This document shows, in pieces, positions 34,192 through 47,810 of a stretch of DNA of 64,000 nucleotides. The translations under genes were made by a program, and so were the position numbers. Within the stretch, counting starts at the first letter, position 1. Each line of letters starts with the position of its first letter. The notes under the pieces were generated by a model. The model was given only the letters and a program-made list of their open reading frames with translations. It had not been told where the DNA came from and did not search any database. The DNA comes from Pyrenopolyporus hunteri (taxonomy: Eukaryota; Ascomycota; Sordariomycetes; Xylariales; Hypoxylaceae): positions 620,001 through 684,000 of the forward strand of contig CADCXC010000013.1 in the NCBI GenBank assembly GCA_902806595.1, read 5' to 3'.

Positions 34192-35658
34192 TCATATATC
34201 TAGGCTCGTTCCGTACGAGGCCCAGGAATTGGTTATACTTACGTCTAAAGGTTTATCCGATTTCTTCTGGTATGCGATGCCCAAATAATTGGTACCTGGA
34301 AATTCAAGTTCCCATTCCTCAACCACCTCCTTATCGGTACGAACTGCAACCTGCCACATATCACCCTGCCAATTGAGGGCTATGAGCGCCGTCTTGCCCT
34401 TGATCTCCCAACGCGCGAGCCGTGCTCGGCTAAGGGCGCTTGCCATACTAGCTGACTTCCACTCCACGTTCCAGGAAATCCAGCGGAGAGCCCCATTCTT
34501 AGCGCCCGGTCTCTTGTCTGGTTGCGCAAAACCATACTCCTCTCTGGGACTCTTTCCTTCAAGCACCGCTGCTGAAAACACGGGTAGAGCCTCGAAAATT
34601 GACTCCCCTGGCTTCGGCTCCGATTCATCTTGTACGTGGACGCGTAGGAGCTTGTCCTCTTCTGACCAGACCATGCAAAGGGGAAGCTTCGGAGGTGCTT
34701 GTGCCCTTCCCGACGGCTGTGCCCATATATTTACGGCGCGGTTGTATACGCCCGTCCACTCGAAGATTTCACGCATCATCTTCATGTTGATACGGGACCC
34801 AAGGCTGCCATACTTAGGGCTTTTGCGTTTCGGTCCGTAGTTACTAGATATAGGAGGATCCGTGGTCAGCCAAGCTAAGATCTTCTCAACCATTACGTGG
34901 GTTCCTACTGTATGGCGACGGCGACCGGACTACCATTATACCCCACCCAAGCGACCGAGCCGCTTATACCGCCCTGAGTTGGTATGAGGTATTCCAGCTG
35001 ATTTTCTTTCAAAATAGGGTTCACAAATAGGCCTGTACTCCGAGTCGGGTTATCACCCATGTTGTTGCTTGTCGTGTAACCTGATATATTGCATAGCCCG
35101 TCGATCCTATCCTCCTCGCCGAGTCTGAGAGAAAACCCAAACGCCGTCCTTGGGGGAGGGGGTTTGTTCGTTCTCTTAATTAGGATTATGCCAAAATCAT
35201 CTATCGCGGACTCCTCTGTGGGTTTGTCCAAAAACACCTTGCTGATCCGGGTATCTTTCTCGGCGATATCGGTCCAGCTGTCAGCCCCGGGCCACCAGGC
35301 CTTCATACTCGTGGTCCTATTCTTGTCACTGTCGATGAGATTATGGGCCGCCGTGAAAATAACGGCATCATCCTGGCCTGGGATATTGACAAAGAACCCA
35401 TTACCGCCCTTAACTTGATGCTCATTATAACGGATCAGCAATGCAGAATCTAAAGAACCGGCGCATACCTCCGAACTGAAAACATCACATACCTGATCCG
35501 GTCTTGGTAAACCTCAACATTACGATAGCTTGATTGATGACCTTATCATCTAGGGAGTTGACACCGAATCGAATTACCTCCTTCTCCCGCTCCCGTCCTG
35601 GATCGCCCCCACGGCGGTCTCCATGCCATAGATTCTTGGGAACAAGCGATTTAACCAT
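34192..35658 (-). CDS. Trypsin-like (V8/S1-fold) serine peptidase with unidentified C-terminal domain
   Basis: Predicted intracellular serine protease; no signal peptide seen. Exons (minus order): 35658-35493, 35449-34909, 34843-34192, giving 452 residues. The triad is complete: His91 in VIFTAAHNLID, Asp140 in IDDFGIILI, Ser218 in QGGISGS, followed by PVAVAIHNYGP and GSRIN as in V8-like enzymes. The 34844-34908 intron (65 nt, CTGAC branch) is needed to restore that conserved end. The first intron is only 43 nt, unusually short, so the first exon is less certain; the frame is open upstream of 35658 for about 18 codons without an ATG, and an earlier exon is possible. Residues about 240-452 are a separate, Trp-rich domain I do not recognise. 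A GTAAGT near 34240 could add further 3' exons. Confidence 0.75.
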
Positions 35659-36060
35659 GATAACGTCGAATATTCCAACGGTGAACGACAGAGGCTCTAA
35701 CTTTGAGACTAAGATTTACTCCAAAATAGAAATCCCGGGGAACTGTGTGCTAGAACGAACTTTTCGCGGACTTAGGGAGATACCATCTTTTGTCCGTACT
35801 CTTCGTACCCAACTTGCCATGCCGTACCCTCGACGATACGGTTGCCTCGATCATCCTGGAGACACCAATAAAGAATATGGTTCAGCTGCCATGGAACATC
35901 CCCCACCTCCCGTATTCTGTTATATTGCAGGTGAGTGCATATAATTTGTGCGGTCATATCAACGCCACTTAATTAAGGAACAGGAGTCAAACGTAATTAT
36001 AAGGTTTATAAGTAATTAAGGTTATCGAACAGCTTTTTACCGCCGGTTTATTTTAGTTAA
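35659..36060. other. Upstream region of the peptidase gene, border of AT-rich block
   Basis: May hold a 5' exon of the peptidase gene (minus frame 35957-35772 is open and begins with ATG, but joining it is speculative). From about 35,990 the sequence passes sharply into the AT-rich block. Confidence 0.35.
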
Positions 36061-37680
36061 TAATTATATTTAAAATATTATTAATTTATATTAAATTTAA
36101 TTATTTATATAATTTTTTTAAATTCGTTATAAATTTTAACGTTAAATATTATAAAATTTATTATATATTTATTTATATATTTATTTATATTATTAATATA
36201 TTAAAATATATATTTTATTTAATAATTTTATATATAAATTTATATATAATTATATTAATATTTTATATATTTTTTTAATTAATTTAATTTTTTATATATT
36301 TTATTATATATTTTATTTATTTTATTTATTTTATTTATTTTATTTATTTTATTTATTTTATTTATTTTATTTATTTTATTTATTTTATTTATTTTATTTA
36401 TTTTATTTATTTTATTTATTTTATTTATTTTATTTATTTTATTTATTTTATTTATTTTATTTATTTTATTTATTTTATTTATTTTATTTATTTTATTTAT
36501 TTTATTTATTTTATTTATTTTATTTATTTTATTTATTTTATTTATTTTATTTATTTTATTTATTTTATTTATTTTATTTATTTTATTTATTTTATTTATT
36601 TTATTTATTTTATTTATTTTATTTATTTTATTTATTTTATTTATTTTATTTATTTTATTTATTTTCTTTATTTTATTTATTTTATTTATTTTATTTATTT
36701 TATTTATTTTAATTAAATTTTTTTAATAATAAAAATTTTATATCGATATATATTTTATTTTAAAAATTATTTAAATATATATAAATATTTAAAAATATAA
36801 ATAATAATTCGAAATAATTATATAATTTTATTTTTACGATTATATATATTTTTTTAATAATTTTTAATAATTTTTATTAATTTTTAATATTTATATAAAA
36901 TTAATTTTATATTTAAATATTTTTTAAAATAATATATATATTAATATAAATTTTATATTATTAAAAAAATTTAAATAAAAAATTTAAATATTTATATAAT
37001 ATTAATAAATATATACGTAAATAAAAAAAATAATAATAAAAATAATTTTAATAAAATAAAATTAATATAATTTTCGTAATATTTTTGAATTTTTACGAAA
37101 AATTATTTTATATTATTTTTTTTAAAAAATCGTCGTAAAATTTTTTTTATATTATTTTTTTTAAAAAAAATTTTACGAAAATTTATTAATATAATTTTTT
37201 TATATTTAATTTTAAATATATAATACGAAAAAACTTTCGAAAAATATTACGAAAAATATATTAAATAAAAATTAAATTTATATAATTAATTTAATTTAAT
37301 TAATAAAATTATTTATTAAAATACGAATAATTTTAAATATAATTATTATAATATATATAATTATTTAATTAAATTATTTAATTAATTAAATAAAAACGTA
37401 ATATAAATTATTACGTAAAATATACGCGTAATTTATTAACGTAAAATAATATATTATAATATAATATATAATAAATATAATTAATATAACGTAAAAAATA
37501 TAATTTATAAATTTTTTCGTAATTAACTTTTTTATTAATAAATCGAAATAATATTTATTATTATATAATATAAAATAAAAACGAAAATAATTTTATTTTA
37601 ATTTTATTTATATTTATTTTAAATAAAAATAAAATAACTTTTATATAAATATTAAAACTTTATTTTTTTTAATGGTAAAA
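36061..37680. repeat. AT-rich, RIP-like degraded repeat block
   Basis: Almost only A and T; the remaining C/G are largely CpG. The stretch 36190-36310 plus 36720-36965 matches the 0.8-kb element found at 45.27-46.07 and 49.66-50.46 kb, and 37000-37080 matches 46.44-46.52 kb. This block is therefore a further degraded copy of the same repeat family. No coding frame. It ends abruptly at about 37,680, where normal base composition returns. Confidence 0.85.
36311..36711. repeat. 9-bp minisatellite (TTTTATTTA)n, about 44 copies
   Basis: Tandem TTTTATTTA units run almost without change for about 400 bp; one unit carries a C (near 36666). The related elements at 45.5 kb and 49.9 kb have only one or two such units at the same relative place, so the array grew inside one copy of the element. 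Confidence 0.95.
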
Positions 37681-38560
37681 TCCATTTTAAAAATAATTTT
37701 ATCGGTTTTACATTAATGAAATACCGTACGCGGGCTCAACTTATAAACCCTGTGTTCCATCGGCAACTATATCCGCTTGCTAACACATTCTTATGGCATA
37801 TCAGATGATCTTAACCGTTTGTTTATGGGTTATCTTGGCCTTATTCGACGGACGATAAACTAGTGATAGGCCATTAAGGTATGAATGAAGCTCAAGGACA
37901 ACGGGGTGTTTACCTAGAAAGACTCACACCTTTATTTACAACAAATCGAGTGAATTAATACAGATTCTAACTGAGAGTGGCTGGAGTAATGAAGCCTTCT
38001 AAGCCTGATGGAGGGACGCGCCGTTGTAGCCTAAGATGACATACATGATTGTCCAACTTACGACGCCGTACCACGTACTTACAACTCGGGACAAGGAGTT
38101 ATTTGAAAGCATGTCAAGTTTGAATCACAGAACTGGATGGAAGACTAAAGATTCGGGTCCGGAATAAACTTCAATATTATGCTACGGCGATCAATGGTGT
38201 GACCTCGGTGAAGACGACAGCTGAAATGTAACCGCACTCATCATGGCACACTCCATAGGTGGCCGCGGTGGCTTCCAACCATTATCGTTGACACCGGATG
38301 CGTTATGTTTTCATATGAGTGTTACGATGGTTGGGTAGACCGAGATCATCCCGAAAGCTCTAGGGGGAGGACTTCAAGTATCGACGAAAATAGAGGGGGG
38401 TTATGGGAGTTTAAAAGGAGGTATTACCCAACCCCCCCTCCTAAACAATTCGTCTCCGTAGCCAACGACTATTCTACCAAGTTCTCAACGTGCCCCTCTT
38501 CCTAATTCTATCCAACACCGCCTTGAATTCTAGTTACCCAAGACCTCTTAATCATCCATC
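37681..38560. other. Normal-composition island, upstream of the lectin-like gene
   Basis: About 880 bases of ordinary composition between the AT block and the lectin-like gene. A plus frame at 38305-38505 has no features. Presumably the promoter; no motif identified. Confidence 0.45.
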
Positions 38561-39609
38561 ATGAGTCAACAAATCAAAATCATTGTCCGCATTCTGCAAT
38601 CCGCAGGCTCGATTACTCTTGCCAGTGGTAACATTTGTCTCCTGGCTCTTGATAATACCAGCTTGGTAGAGAAAATCTACGACGGCGAAGATCTTCAAGA
38701 TCAGCGACTGGTCACAGACAGCGCTAAACCCGGTACCCCCGCCGTATATGTCGTTTCGGACAGCAAGGTAAGTCACAGGAATTTACCCCCGCCTTTCAAG
38801 TCCGGAGATTGTAAATATTGGCTAATGAGGCTGAATCAAAGACTCTGATTCTGTACCTTAACGATGACAGCCAGCTCAAGGCCAGCGAGTTCGATCCCGA
38901 CTCGGAAGAGTGGGGGGATGCTGAACTTGAAGGTCTACGAAACGTTGCTGTTCACTCTAACAGCCATCTTGCCGTGGCGGCCGTCTACGAGAGATCCCTG
39001 GTGTTCTACCAGGGAACTGATGGTTCCATCAAGAGCATCGTATATGACCAGACAGCCCAGACCTGGTCAGAGGGATTCTCTGTCCCAGGAAACGCTCAAA
39101 CAGGCACGCCTATTTCGGCTTTCTCGACCGATAACGCCCTTGTCGTATCATTCATCGGCGGAGACGGGAGCGTTCACGCCCATAGCAGAGACGTCACATC
39201 CGGCGATTGGAAAGGTGAGTACATTAGATCGAACCCCGTGCAAGGCAGTACAGCTAATTCACTACTTATCTGACTAGATATCACTGTGAAGAACTCGTCA
39301 TGGAATAAGACGGTGACGAACATGGTTGTCGCGCAAGACATCAAGACCGGAGCCTTTGAGGTGTTCGCTCTCATAAACAACACCGTTGACCACATCCAGA
39401 AGGATGAGTCTCGCTCGACTTTAGGCTCCATCGTAGACGGCAACTTCGTTGCCGCAACTCGAGCCGAAGCTGGGGATGTATACGGAAACAACTACGGCAC
39501 CATCAATAATCAATTCTTCGGTAGAGGAGGGTATGGTGGTGGTTATGGAGGGTGTGGCGGATACTGCCCACCACCTACTTACGGAGGCTGCCGCCCTTCT
39601 TGGTGTTAG
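38561..39609 (+). CDS. Lectin-like beta-propeller protein (fucose-specific-lectin-like fold) with Gly/Tyr/Cys-rich tail
   Basis: Three exons: 38561-38767, 38842-39214, 39278-39609 (introns 74 and 63 nt), giving 303 residues. No signal peptide. Residues 1-265 show four to five irregular repeats of about 50 residues, with patterns such as LALDNTSLVEKIYDG, LYLNDDSQLKASEFD, YQGTDGSIKSIVYD and SFIGGDGSVHAHSRD. This resembles fungal fucose-specific-lectin-like propellers, where aromatic or charged residues in each blade bind sugars. The last about 35 residues are a distinct tail rich in Gly, Tyr, Pro and Cys (GGYGGGYGGCGGYCPPP). The acceptor at 38841 was preferred over 38829 because it leaves a normal branch-to-acceptor distance; both keep frame. 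The gene stands alone between two AT-rich blocks. Sugar binding is inferred from the fold likeness only. Confidence 0.78.
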
Positions 39610-39860
39610 GCGGCCCGACCAGGTCCAGTTAGCTTCTAAATTCGTTAAAATTCGTATCTCTCGTTTATGTCTGCTCCGAGAGGAGCGGGAATTCTTTAGT
39701 ATAGCAGTCTTCCATAGCATCTAGCTAGTCCTGAAAGCGCGTATCGCTAGCAGAGTCAATATAACTATTTAAAACAGCCATGTCTTACCAGCCTTAAGAA
39801 TACAATAAAATAGGCCTATGTTTCCGGGTATAGCATAATTACCTTTTAAAAACGACAACG
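39610..39860. other. Lectin gene 3' flank and border to the large AT-rich block
   Basis: Ordinary composition declines over about 250 bases into AT-rich DNA. No other feature. Confidence 0.5.
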
Positions 39861-40304
39861 CCGGCGTAATATTAAGCACATATTAACGTAATAACGTCGC
39901 CATCGAAGTTATTTTAAATTGCCGATTATAACGAACGTAATTTAAATTTATATTAATATCGAAATTATAGTTATAAATTTATAAAATTTAATAATATTAA
40001 ATATATAATATATTAAAAAAATTAAAAAAATTTTAATTATATTAAATAAAATATAAAATAATAAAATAAATATAATAAAAAAATAAATATCGAAAAAACG
40101 AAAAAAATAAACGTATTTTATTTACGATAATAATAATGAAAAATATAAATTTTACGATAAAAAATATAATCGAAATATATTCGAAAAAATTACGCGATAA
40201 ATTTTTAATAAAAAAAATAAAAAATAAATAAACGAAAATAATATATAAAAATAATATTAATATAATTAAAATTTTATTTTATACGTTAATAAATATATAT
40301 TAAA

Positions 40305-40560
40305 TAATAAAAAATTATTAATTAATAAATTAAAAAGAAAATATTAAACGATTTTTTAATAAAAAATTACGAAAAAAAATTATATTTATTATATTTATTT
40401 ATATAAAAATATAATTAATTAACTTTATATTAATCGATATTTATATATTTTTTTAAAATATATATTTTAAATTTTTATTATTTAAAACGACGAAATATTT
40501 AATAAAAGTATATTTATTATTATTATCGTTACGATAAATTTTTTAATATAAAATTATATA
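40305..40560 (+). repeat. Repeat R1, copy 1
   Basis: An about 250-bp unit beginning AATTATTAATTAATAAATTA and ending near the ATCGTTACG segment. The same unit occurs at 47555-47810 and 54640-54900 in this orientation and at 40835-41105 and 55295-55575 in reverse. Copies 1 and 2 face each other across 270 bp. It could be the terminal repeat of a lost transposon. Confidence 0.6.
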
Positions 40561-40834
40561 ATTATATTAATAATTTTTTTTATAAATTTTTTTTTAATTA
40601 TTAATAATAATAAATTTCTTTTTTTTTTTATTTTTTTATTTATTTTTATAATTTTATTATAATATTATTTATATTAATAAACGTTTTTAATGTTTTATTA
40701 ATATTATTTTTCGTTATAATATTAATAAAGTTATTTTTTTTATAAATTTATTTAATTTTTATTATTTTTCGTTTTTTATATAATTATCGAAATAATATAA
40801 TATCGATTATAAGTTTTTTTTTTCGTAATATTTA

Positions 40835-41105
40835 ATATAATTATATAATTTTATATTAAAAAATTCACCGTAATAATAATAATAATAAATATATTTTTAT
40901 TAAATGTTTCGTCGTTTTAAATAATAAAAATTTAAAATATGCGTTTTAAAAAAATATATAAATATTAATTAATATAAAGTTAATTAATTATATTTTTATA
41001 TAAATAAATATAATAAATATAATCTTTTTTTATAATTTTTTATTAAACAATTATTTAATATTTTTTTTCGATTTATTAATTAATAACTTTTTATCATTTA
41101 ATATT
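40835..41105 (-). repeat. Repeat R1, copy 2 (reverse)
   Basis: Reverse-complement copy of the R1 unit, starting near AAATTCACCGTAATAATAAT. Marks the left end of the outer arm of the large inverted repeat. Confidence 0.6.
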
Positions 41106-44100
41106 AATTAATATTTAATTAATAAATTAAATATAAATAATAAGGTTTTTATTAAAAAAAACTTACGAATTTAAAAAAGTTTAAAATGTAAAAAAATTAC
41201 CTATTTTATTATAATTTAATTTAAAAAAATATTAAAATTTAATCGAATGCGTAAATTTTTAATAAAAAAAACGATTAATTATTAAATTATTTTTAAAAAT
41301 TCGAAGTATTTTACGTTAATAATTTTTAAAAACGTAAAATTAATTATATTATTTTAAAAATTTCGAAGCGTAATATATTATACGTAATATATTAAATAAT
41401 ATTTATATATAATATATAAAAAAACGTTAATAAATTCGCGTTTATTATATACGAAAAATTTTATTATCGTATTTAATTAATTATTCGAAACGTTTTACGT
41501 TAATAATAATTAATTAAATATAAAAACGATTATTTTAACTTTTATAAATTTTTATTTTCGATTAATTAAATTCGAAACGTATATATATTAACGATTTAAT
41601 TATTTACGAAAAAACTTTTAAATTAATTTATTTATTATTTTATTTTATTTTATTTTATTTTTTTTATATTAATTATTATTATTAAATAATTATAATTAAA
41701 AATTTTTCTTTATATAAATAAAAAAAAAATTTTTATTTCGACGAAATATTATAATATTAAATTTATTAATTAATTAAAATTTATTTATATAATAATAAAA
41801 ATAAATAAAATTTAAAAAAACTTTATTAATTTAAATTATATAAATTTAAATTTTAAAAGGTTTAACTTCGAAAAAATAAAATTAAATATTTTAAACATTT
41901 ATTTCGTAAAATATTTTTAAATATATAATAATAATTTTTTTAACGTTTAATTATAACGACGATTTAAAAAAAACTTCGATAATTAAAATAAAAAATAATT
42001 TTAATATATAATTAAATAATTATATATTAAAAAAATTAATTATTTATAAAAATATAATATATATATTAAAAACGTTTATATTTACGTTAAAAAATTAACG
42101 AAAATAATTAAAATTATTAAATTCCCATCATTTTTAAAAAATACCGTTAAAAAATAATTAAAAAATAATTTAACGAATTTATTAATAAAAATAACTTTAT
42201 TTTTTTACGAAAATTTTAATAAAAATATACTTTTTTAATTCATTAAAAACTTTTAAATTAAACGTAATTAAAATAATTAATAACTTTTAAAATTATCGTA
42301 ATAATATTTATAACATTTAACGATACGAAAAATATTATAATATAATTATCGAAATAATTTTAAAATTTTATAATATAATAATCGATTTAATAATAATTCG
42401 ATTAATAATAATTTATTATTTTTATTATCTTTTAATAATAAATCGATTAATAATATTAAATTATTTTTTAATAATAATCGATATAATAATTAATATAATT
42501 ATAATTATAATATTAATTCGATTAATAACGTTATATTATTTTATAATAATAACGAAATTTATAACCGTTATATCGTTTATAATTAAATTAATAAATATAT
42601 TAATATATAATAAATTTTAATTCGTTACGTATTTTTATCGATTTCATTAAAATATATAATAATAATAATTATAAATTTAAAAATAATAAATATAATATTA
42701 TAAACGAAAAAATTAAAATTTTTAAAAATTTATATTATAAAATTAAAATTAAAAAATATATATACGTTAATATATATTTAACGATATTAAAAAAACGAAT
42801 ATAATAATATTATTATAATTAATTAACCGATATAAATTATATATTTTAAAATATAATTAAACGTACGAAAATATATTTTTATTTATTAAAAAATTAATAA
42901 ATATATATAATTAAATAACGTTAAACGATAATATTTTTAATTATAAAAAAAATTTTAATAAAAATTTATTTATTTAAATGAAATTATTAATCGAAAAAAT
43001 TTAACGTATTTAAAAAAAATTAATTATTAATTATATAATTAATTATAATTTTAAAAAAAAATATCGTAATTATTATATAAAAATATTTTATTTTTTACGT
43101 TATAATTTTTTAATAATTAAATATATTCGATAATATTTATTTAAATTTTCGAATTATTATCGATATAATATATCGTATTAAATTATATAATATAAATTAT
43201 AATTAAAAAATATCGAATTAATATTAAATTAATCGAATTTATTATAATAATAAAAGTTAATTTCGATTACGCGATAAAACTTTATAATATATTAAAAAAT
43301 CGTAACGTTAAAAAAAATATTTTATATATAATAAAACGAAATATTAATTTATAAAATACTTTATTTTAAAATAACGAAATAAATATATAAATTAACGACG
43401 TTATATATAAAAATAAAACTTCGATTTTAAAAATATTAACAAAAATTATAATTAATTTTTATTCGATTATAAAAAAATCGATATATAAAAAAATAATAAC
43501 GATAATAAATAAAATTACGATATTTAATATATTTAAAAAAATAATAAAAATAACGAAAAACCATCGATTGTTATTTTAAATTATTATTTTATTATTTACG
43601 ACGAAATTAACGATTAAAACGTAATAAATATATTCGTAAATTAAATAATATTTTACGCGATAATTATAACCGACGTTTTTAATTTTACGATTTATAATAT
43701 TTTATATAATATTACGTTTTATTTTAATAATCGATATATTAATATATTTTAAAATATTATATCGAATATAAAAATAATCGAAATTTTATTTAATAATAAA
43801 TTTTAATTTAAAACTTTATAACGATTATATTTATATATATTTTTAAATATCGAAATAATAAAACGTTATATTATTCGATTCGATAATAATATAAAATAAT
43901 ATAATTTAAATATTATTTACGTATTTATATCGTTTAAATTTATTACGTTTTAAATTATATCGTTAAATATATCGTTTTTATTATATTTTAAAAATATAAA
44001 TTATTTTAATATATATTTTAATAATATTAAAAATATATTTATATATAAAAATAAAAAATATTTTATTATTTATAAATAAAAACACTTATAGTTTTTATTT

Positions 44101-45266
44101 AATAATCGTAATTTTATAATTATTTATTATTATTTTATAAAAATTAAATTTCGTTAAATTTATCGACGATTTAATTATTTTATAATAAATAAATTATAAT
44201 AATTTCGATAAAATTTTAATCGATAAAATTAATAAATATTATTATTAATATTAAATATATAATAACCGATCGAAATAATTTAAATTTATTATTAAAAATA
44301 ACGTCGATTTTAATTATAATATATTTATCGACGTAATATATATTAATATAAAATTAATATTTTATATTATTAATTAAATTACGATATATTAAATTACGAA
44401 ATTTTTAAAAAATATAATAATAAAATATATTTAAAATATATTACGAATAATATAAATCGATATTTATTTAAATCTATTCGACGATATTATTTATAATATC
44501 GAAAAAAACTTTATTATTAATAAATTTACGATTAATATTAAAATTTTAAATATTATAGTTAAAAAAATTCCCGTTAAATTTTATAATTTAATAAATAAAT
44601 TAAAACGATATTATAAATTATTACGACGAATTTTTAAAATTATATCTAAAAATTTATTTAATATAAAATTTAAATATATATTATAAATAATCGTAAAAAT
44701 TATTAATAATATTATAAAATTTAACGAATTAATATTTACATTATTAATATTTAACGTATATTTACGATTAATTAATAATTTATTTATAATATTATTTTTA
44801 AAAATTAAAAACAACGATTAAAAAAATTATAATTAAAATAAATAAAATTAAAATAAAATAATAAATAATCGATATTTTTAATATAAAAAATAATTCGAAT
44901 ATATTCGATACGTTAAATTTATTATTATAATTAAAAATACGTATTTATCGTAAAAAAACGATTAAAAAAACTTATATATATTAATCGTTAAAAATAATAA
45001 AATGTATATAATTAAAATAAATAATAAATCCGTTAATTTTTATATAATAATTATTAAATTATATAATCGTAATATAATAATTAACGTATTAAAATTTAAT
45101 TTAATTATAAAATTCGATTTTAATTTCGATTAATAAAAAAACGACGATAATAAAATATATGTATTTTCGAAAAATTTATTTAAAATTTAAAAATAAAAAC
45201 GTAAAAAACTATTCGATAATAAAAATAAATTAAAAATTATCGTTATTTATATAATTATAAAAAAAA

Positions 45267-46068
45267 GTATTAATATTTATATTATTTATTTTTAATATCG
45301 GGTCTTATTTATATTATTAATATAAAAAGTATATTTTTTATTTTTTATTCGGCTTTATTAACGGATTCCCATATAAAAATATAATAAATCAAATAGTTTT
45401 TTCGAGGACGGGTATGTTTTTTAATTAAATTTCTTATATATATTAAATTATTAATTACTTTTTTTTATTTTATTATATATTTTATTATATTTTATTTATT
45501 TTAAAAATGTAAAATATAAAAAATAGATCGTTAATTTCGTTTTAATTAAACCGTTTTAATGGTATAGGTTTTATATCGGTGTATATATTATTTTAAAAGT
45601 TATTTAAATATAAAATTAATTTTATATGGATATTTAAAAGTGTTAAAAGGTGTTGAAGGGGTATGCGATCGTAAAAAGGGATTATATAACTATTTCGAGT
45701 TATTATTTATACCTTTAAATATCGATATATATTTAAATAATTTTTAAAATAATAAATGTATCGATATGAAATTTATATTATTAGAAAAGTTTTATTAAAG
45801 CGAAATCGGCGATTTATTTTTTTTATTTTATATCTTTAAAATAGGTGGGATATAAAAGTAAATATATTGGGAGATATAGAAAATATAGTGGGAGTTATAT
45901 GTAATTAAATTAATTAAAAAAGGGTATAAAGTGTATATTATATATTAATATAATTATACGTAGATTTATATATGGAGTTGTTAGATACGGCATGTATTTT
46001 AATGTATTAATAGTACGGATAAAGTCCGATATTAAAAATAAATAATATAAATATTAATACTTATAAAA
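45267..46068. mobile_element. 0.8-kb TIR element, copy 1
   Basis: Begins with a segment reading AGTATTAATATTTATATTAT and ends with its reverse complement, giving terminal inverted repeats of about 36 bp (with the TTTTTAATATCGG end). Inside, 45555-45612 and 45728-45785 form a second inverted pair around a less AT-rich core. It has no frame, so it is non-autonomous or a remnant. Confidence 0.65.
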
Positions 46069-47554
46069 AAATGGGAAAATTAATTTTTAACTGTTTAATT
46101 ACGTAAAAAAAAATTATAATTTTTAAAAAACTTTTTAAAAAATTAAATACGAAAAAAATTAAAAAATTTATTAATAAAAACGTATTTTTGTTTAAAAAAT
46201 ACGATTTCGTTAAATTTTATAATATTTAATTATTTAATTTTTATATCGTTTAAAAAAAAAAATTTTTTTTATATTTTTTCGAAAAATTTAAATTTATTAT
46301 TTAAAATTATAATAACGAAAATAAAAAAATAATATTAATATAATTATCGATTATATAATAATTAAATTAAAAAATAATTATAATATTAATATTTATTTTT
46401 ATAAAAAAAATAAAAGTTTAATTACGCGATATTATATAAATTTTATTAATAGGTATATACGTAAATAAAAAAAAATAATAATAAAAATAAACGTAATAAA
46501 ATAAAATTAATATTATATAAATTATTTAAAAAAAAATATTTAATAAATAAATCGTAAAAAAAATTTTTTTTATATAAACGAAAATATATAGATATTTTTT
46601 TTTAAAGTATGTATTATAAAATAATATGTATATAAATTAATTAATTATTAAATTTATATATAATTAAAATTAAAATTAAATCGTATCGTTTTAATTTGAT
46701 TATTTTTTATTTTAATATTTAAATATTTTTTTAATACGATTATAATAATCGTAAAACTTTAATATAATATAATAAAAATTAATATATATTAATAAATTAT
46801 ATATTTTAAATAATATAAAAAAAATTTTAAATAATTATATTTACGTATAATTTATATTTATTAATATTAAAATCGATCGATTATTTCGAATTAATAAATA
46901 TATAAATTAATAATATTTTTAAATTATTCGATAAAATATTTAATTAAATAAAAAATTAAAAACGAAAAAAAATAAATTTTTTAATTAAATTAAAGAAATA
47001 TTTAATTATACATTATTTAATTATTTTTAACGGATATATTATAATTATAAAAATTAACGAAATAATTTATTTACGTTAAAAAATTAAAAAAAATTTTATT
47101 TTTATTAAAATCGATATTAACGATATAACGTATTAATATATATAATAACGTATTTATAAAACGTATATCGTATCGATTTATTAATTTAAAATTACGTATA
47201 ATATATTCGAAATAATTTAATATTATAAATTCGAAATTATCGAAATTATAAAATTTAATAAACGATTTAATTAATAAAAAATAAATATTAATTAAAAATT
47301 ACGATTTATATTTTTAAATTTAAAAATTATTAAATTATTTATTTTTATCGATAAATTATTTATAAATAATAAAAATTTAAATTTTTAAATCGAATATATT
47401 ATATTTATTATAAATAAAACGTTTTCGAAATTATTTTTTAATATTAAAAATAATATTATTTATTAAAATTCGATTAAATTAAAACGCGTTATACAAAACG
47501 TTTTAATAAATACAATTTACGTTATAATATATAATATTATTAAATAATAAAAAG

Positions 47555-47810
47555 TCATTAATTAATAAATTAAAAAAAATATTAAATAATCGTTTAATAT
47601 AAAAATTACGAAAAAAAATTATATTTATTATATTTATTTATATAAAAATATAATTAATTAATTTTACATTAATCGATATTTATATATTTTTTTAAAATAT
47701 ATGTTTTAAGTTTTCGTTATTTAAAACGACGAGGTATTTAATAAAGGTATATTTACCGTTATTATCGTTACGGTAAATTTTTTAATATAAAGTTATATAA
47801 TTATATTAAT
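47555..47810 (+). repeat. Repeat R1, copy 3 (centre of the large inverted repeat)
   Basis: Direct-orientation copy located in the asymmetric centre of the large inverted repeat. It keeps more G than its relatives (for example GACGAGGTATT near 47731), so it may be less mutated. Confidence 0.55.

Noticed and set aside
34844..34908. Apparent premature stop and frameshift in the peptidase gene
   Set aside because: A 65-nt intron with a CTGAC branch site joins the frames and rebuilds the conserved AIHNYGP end of the peptidase domain.
44611..44814. 67-codon frame in the AT-rich block
   Set aside because: Composition is only Asn, Ile, Leu, Lys and Phe, as expected from random AT DNA.
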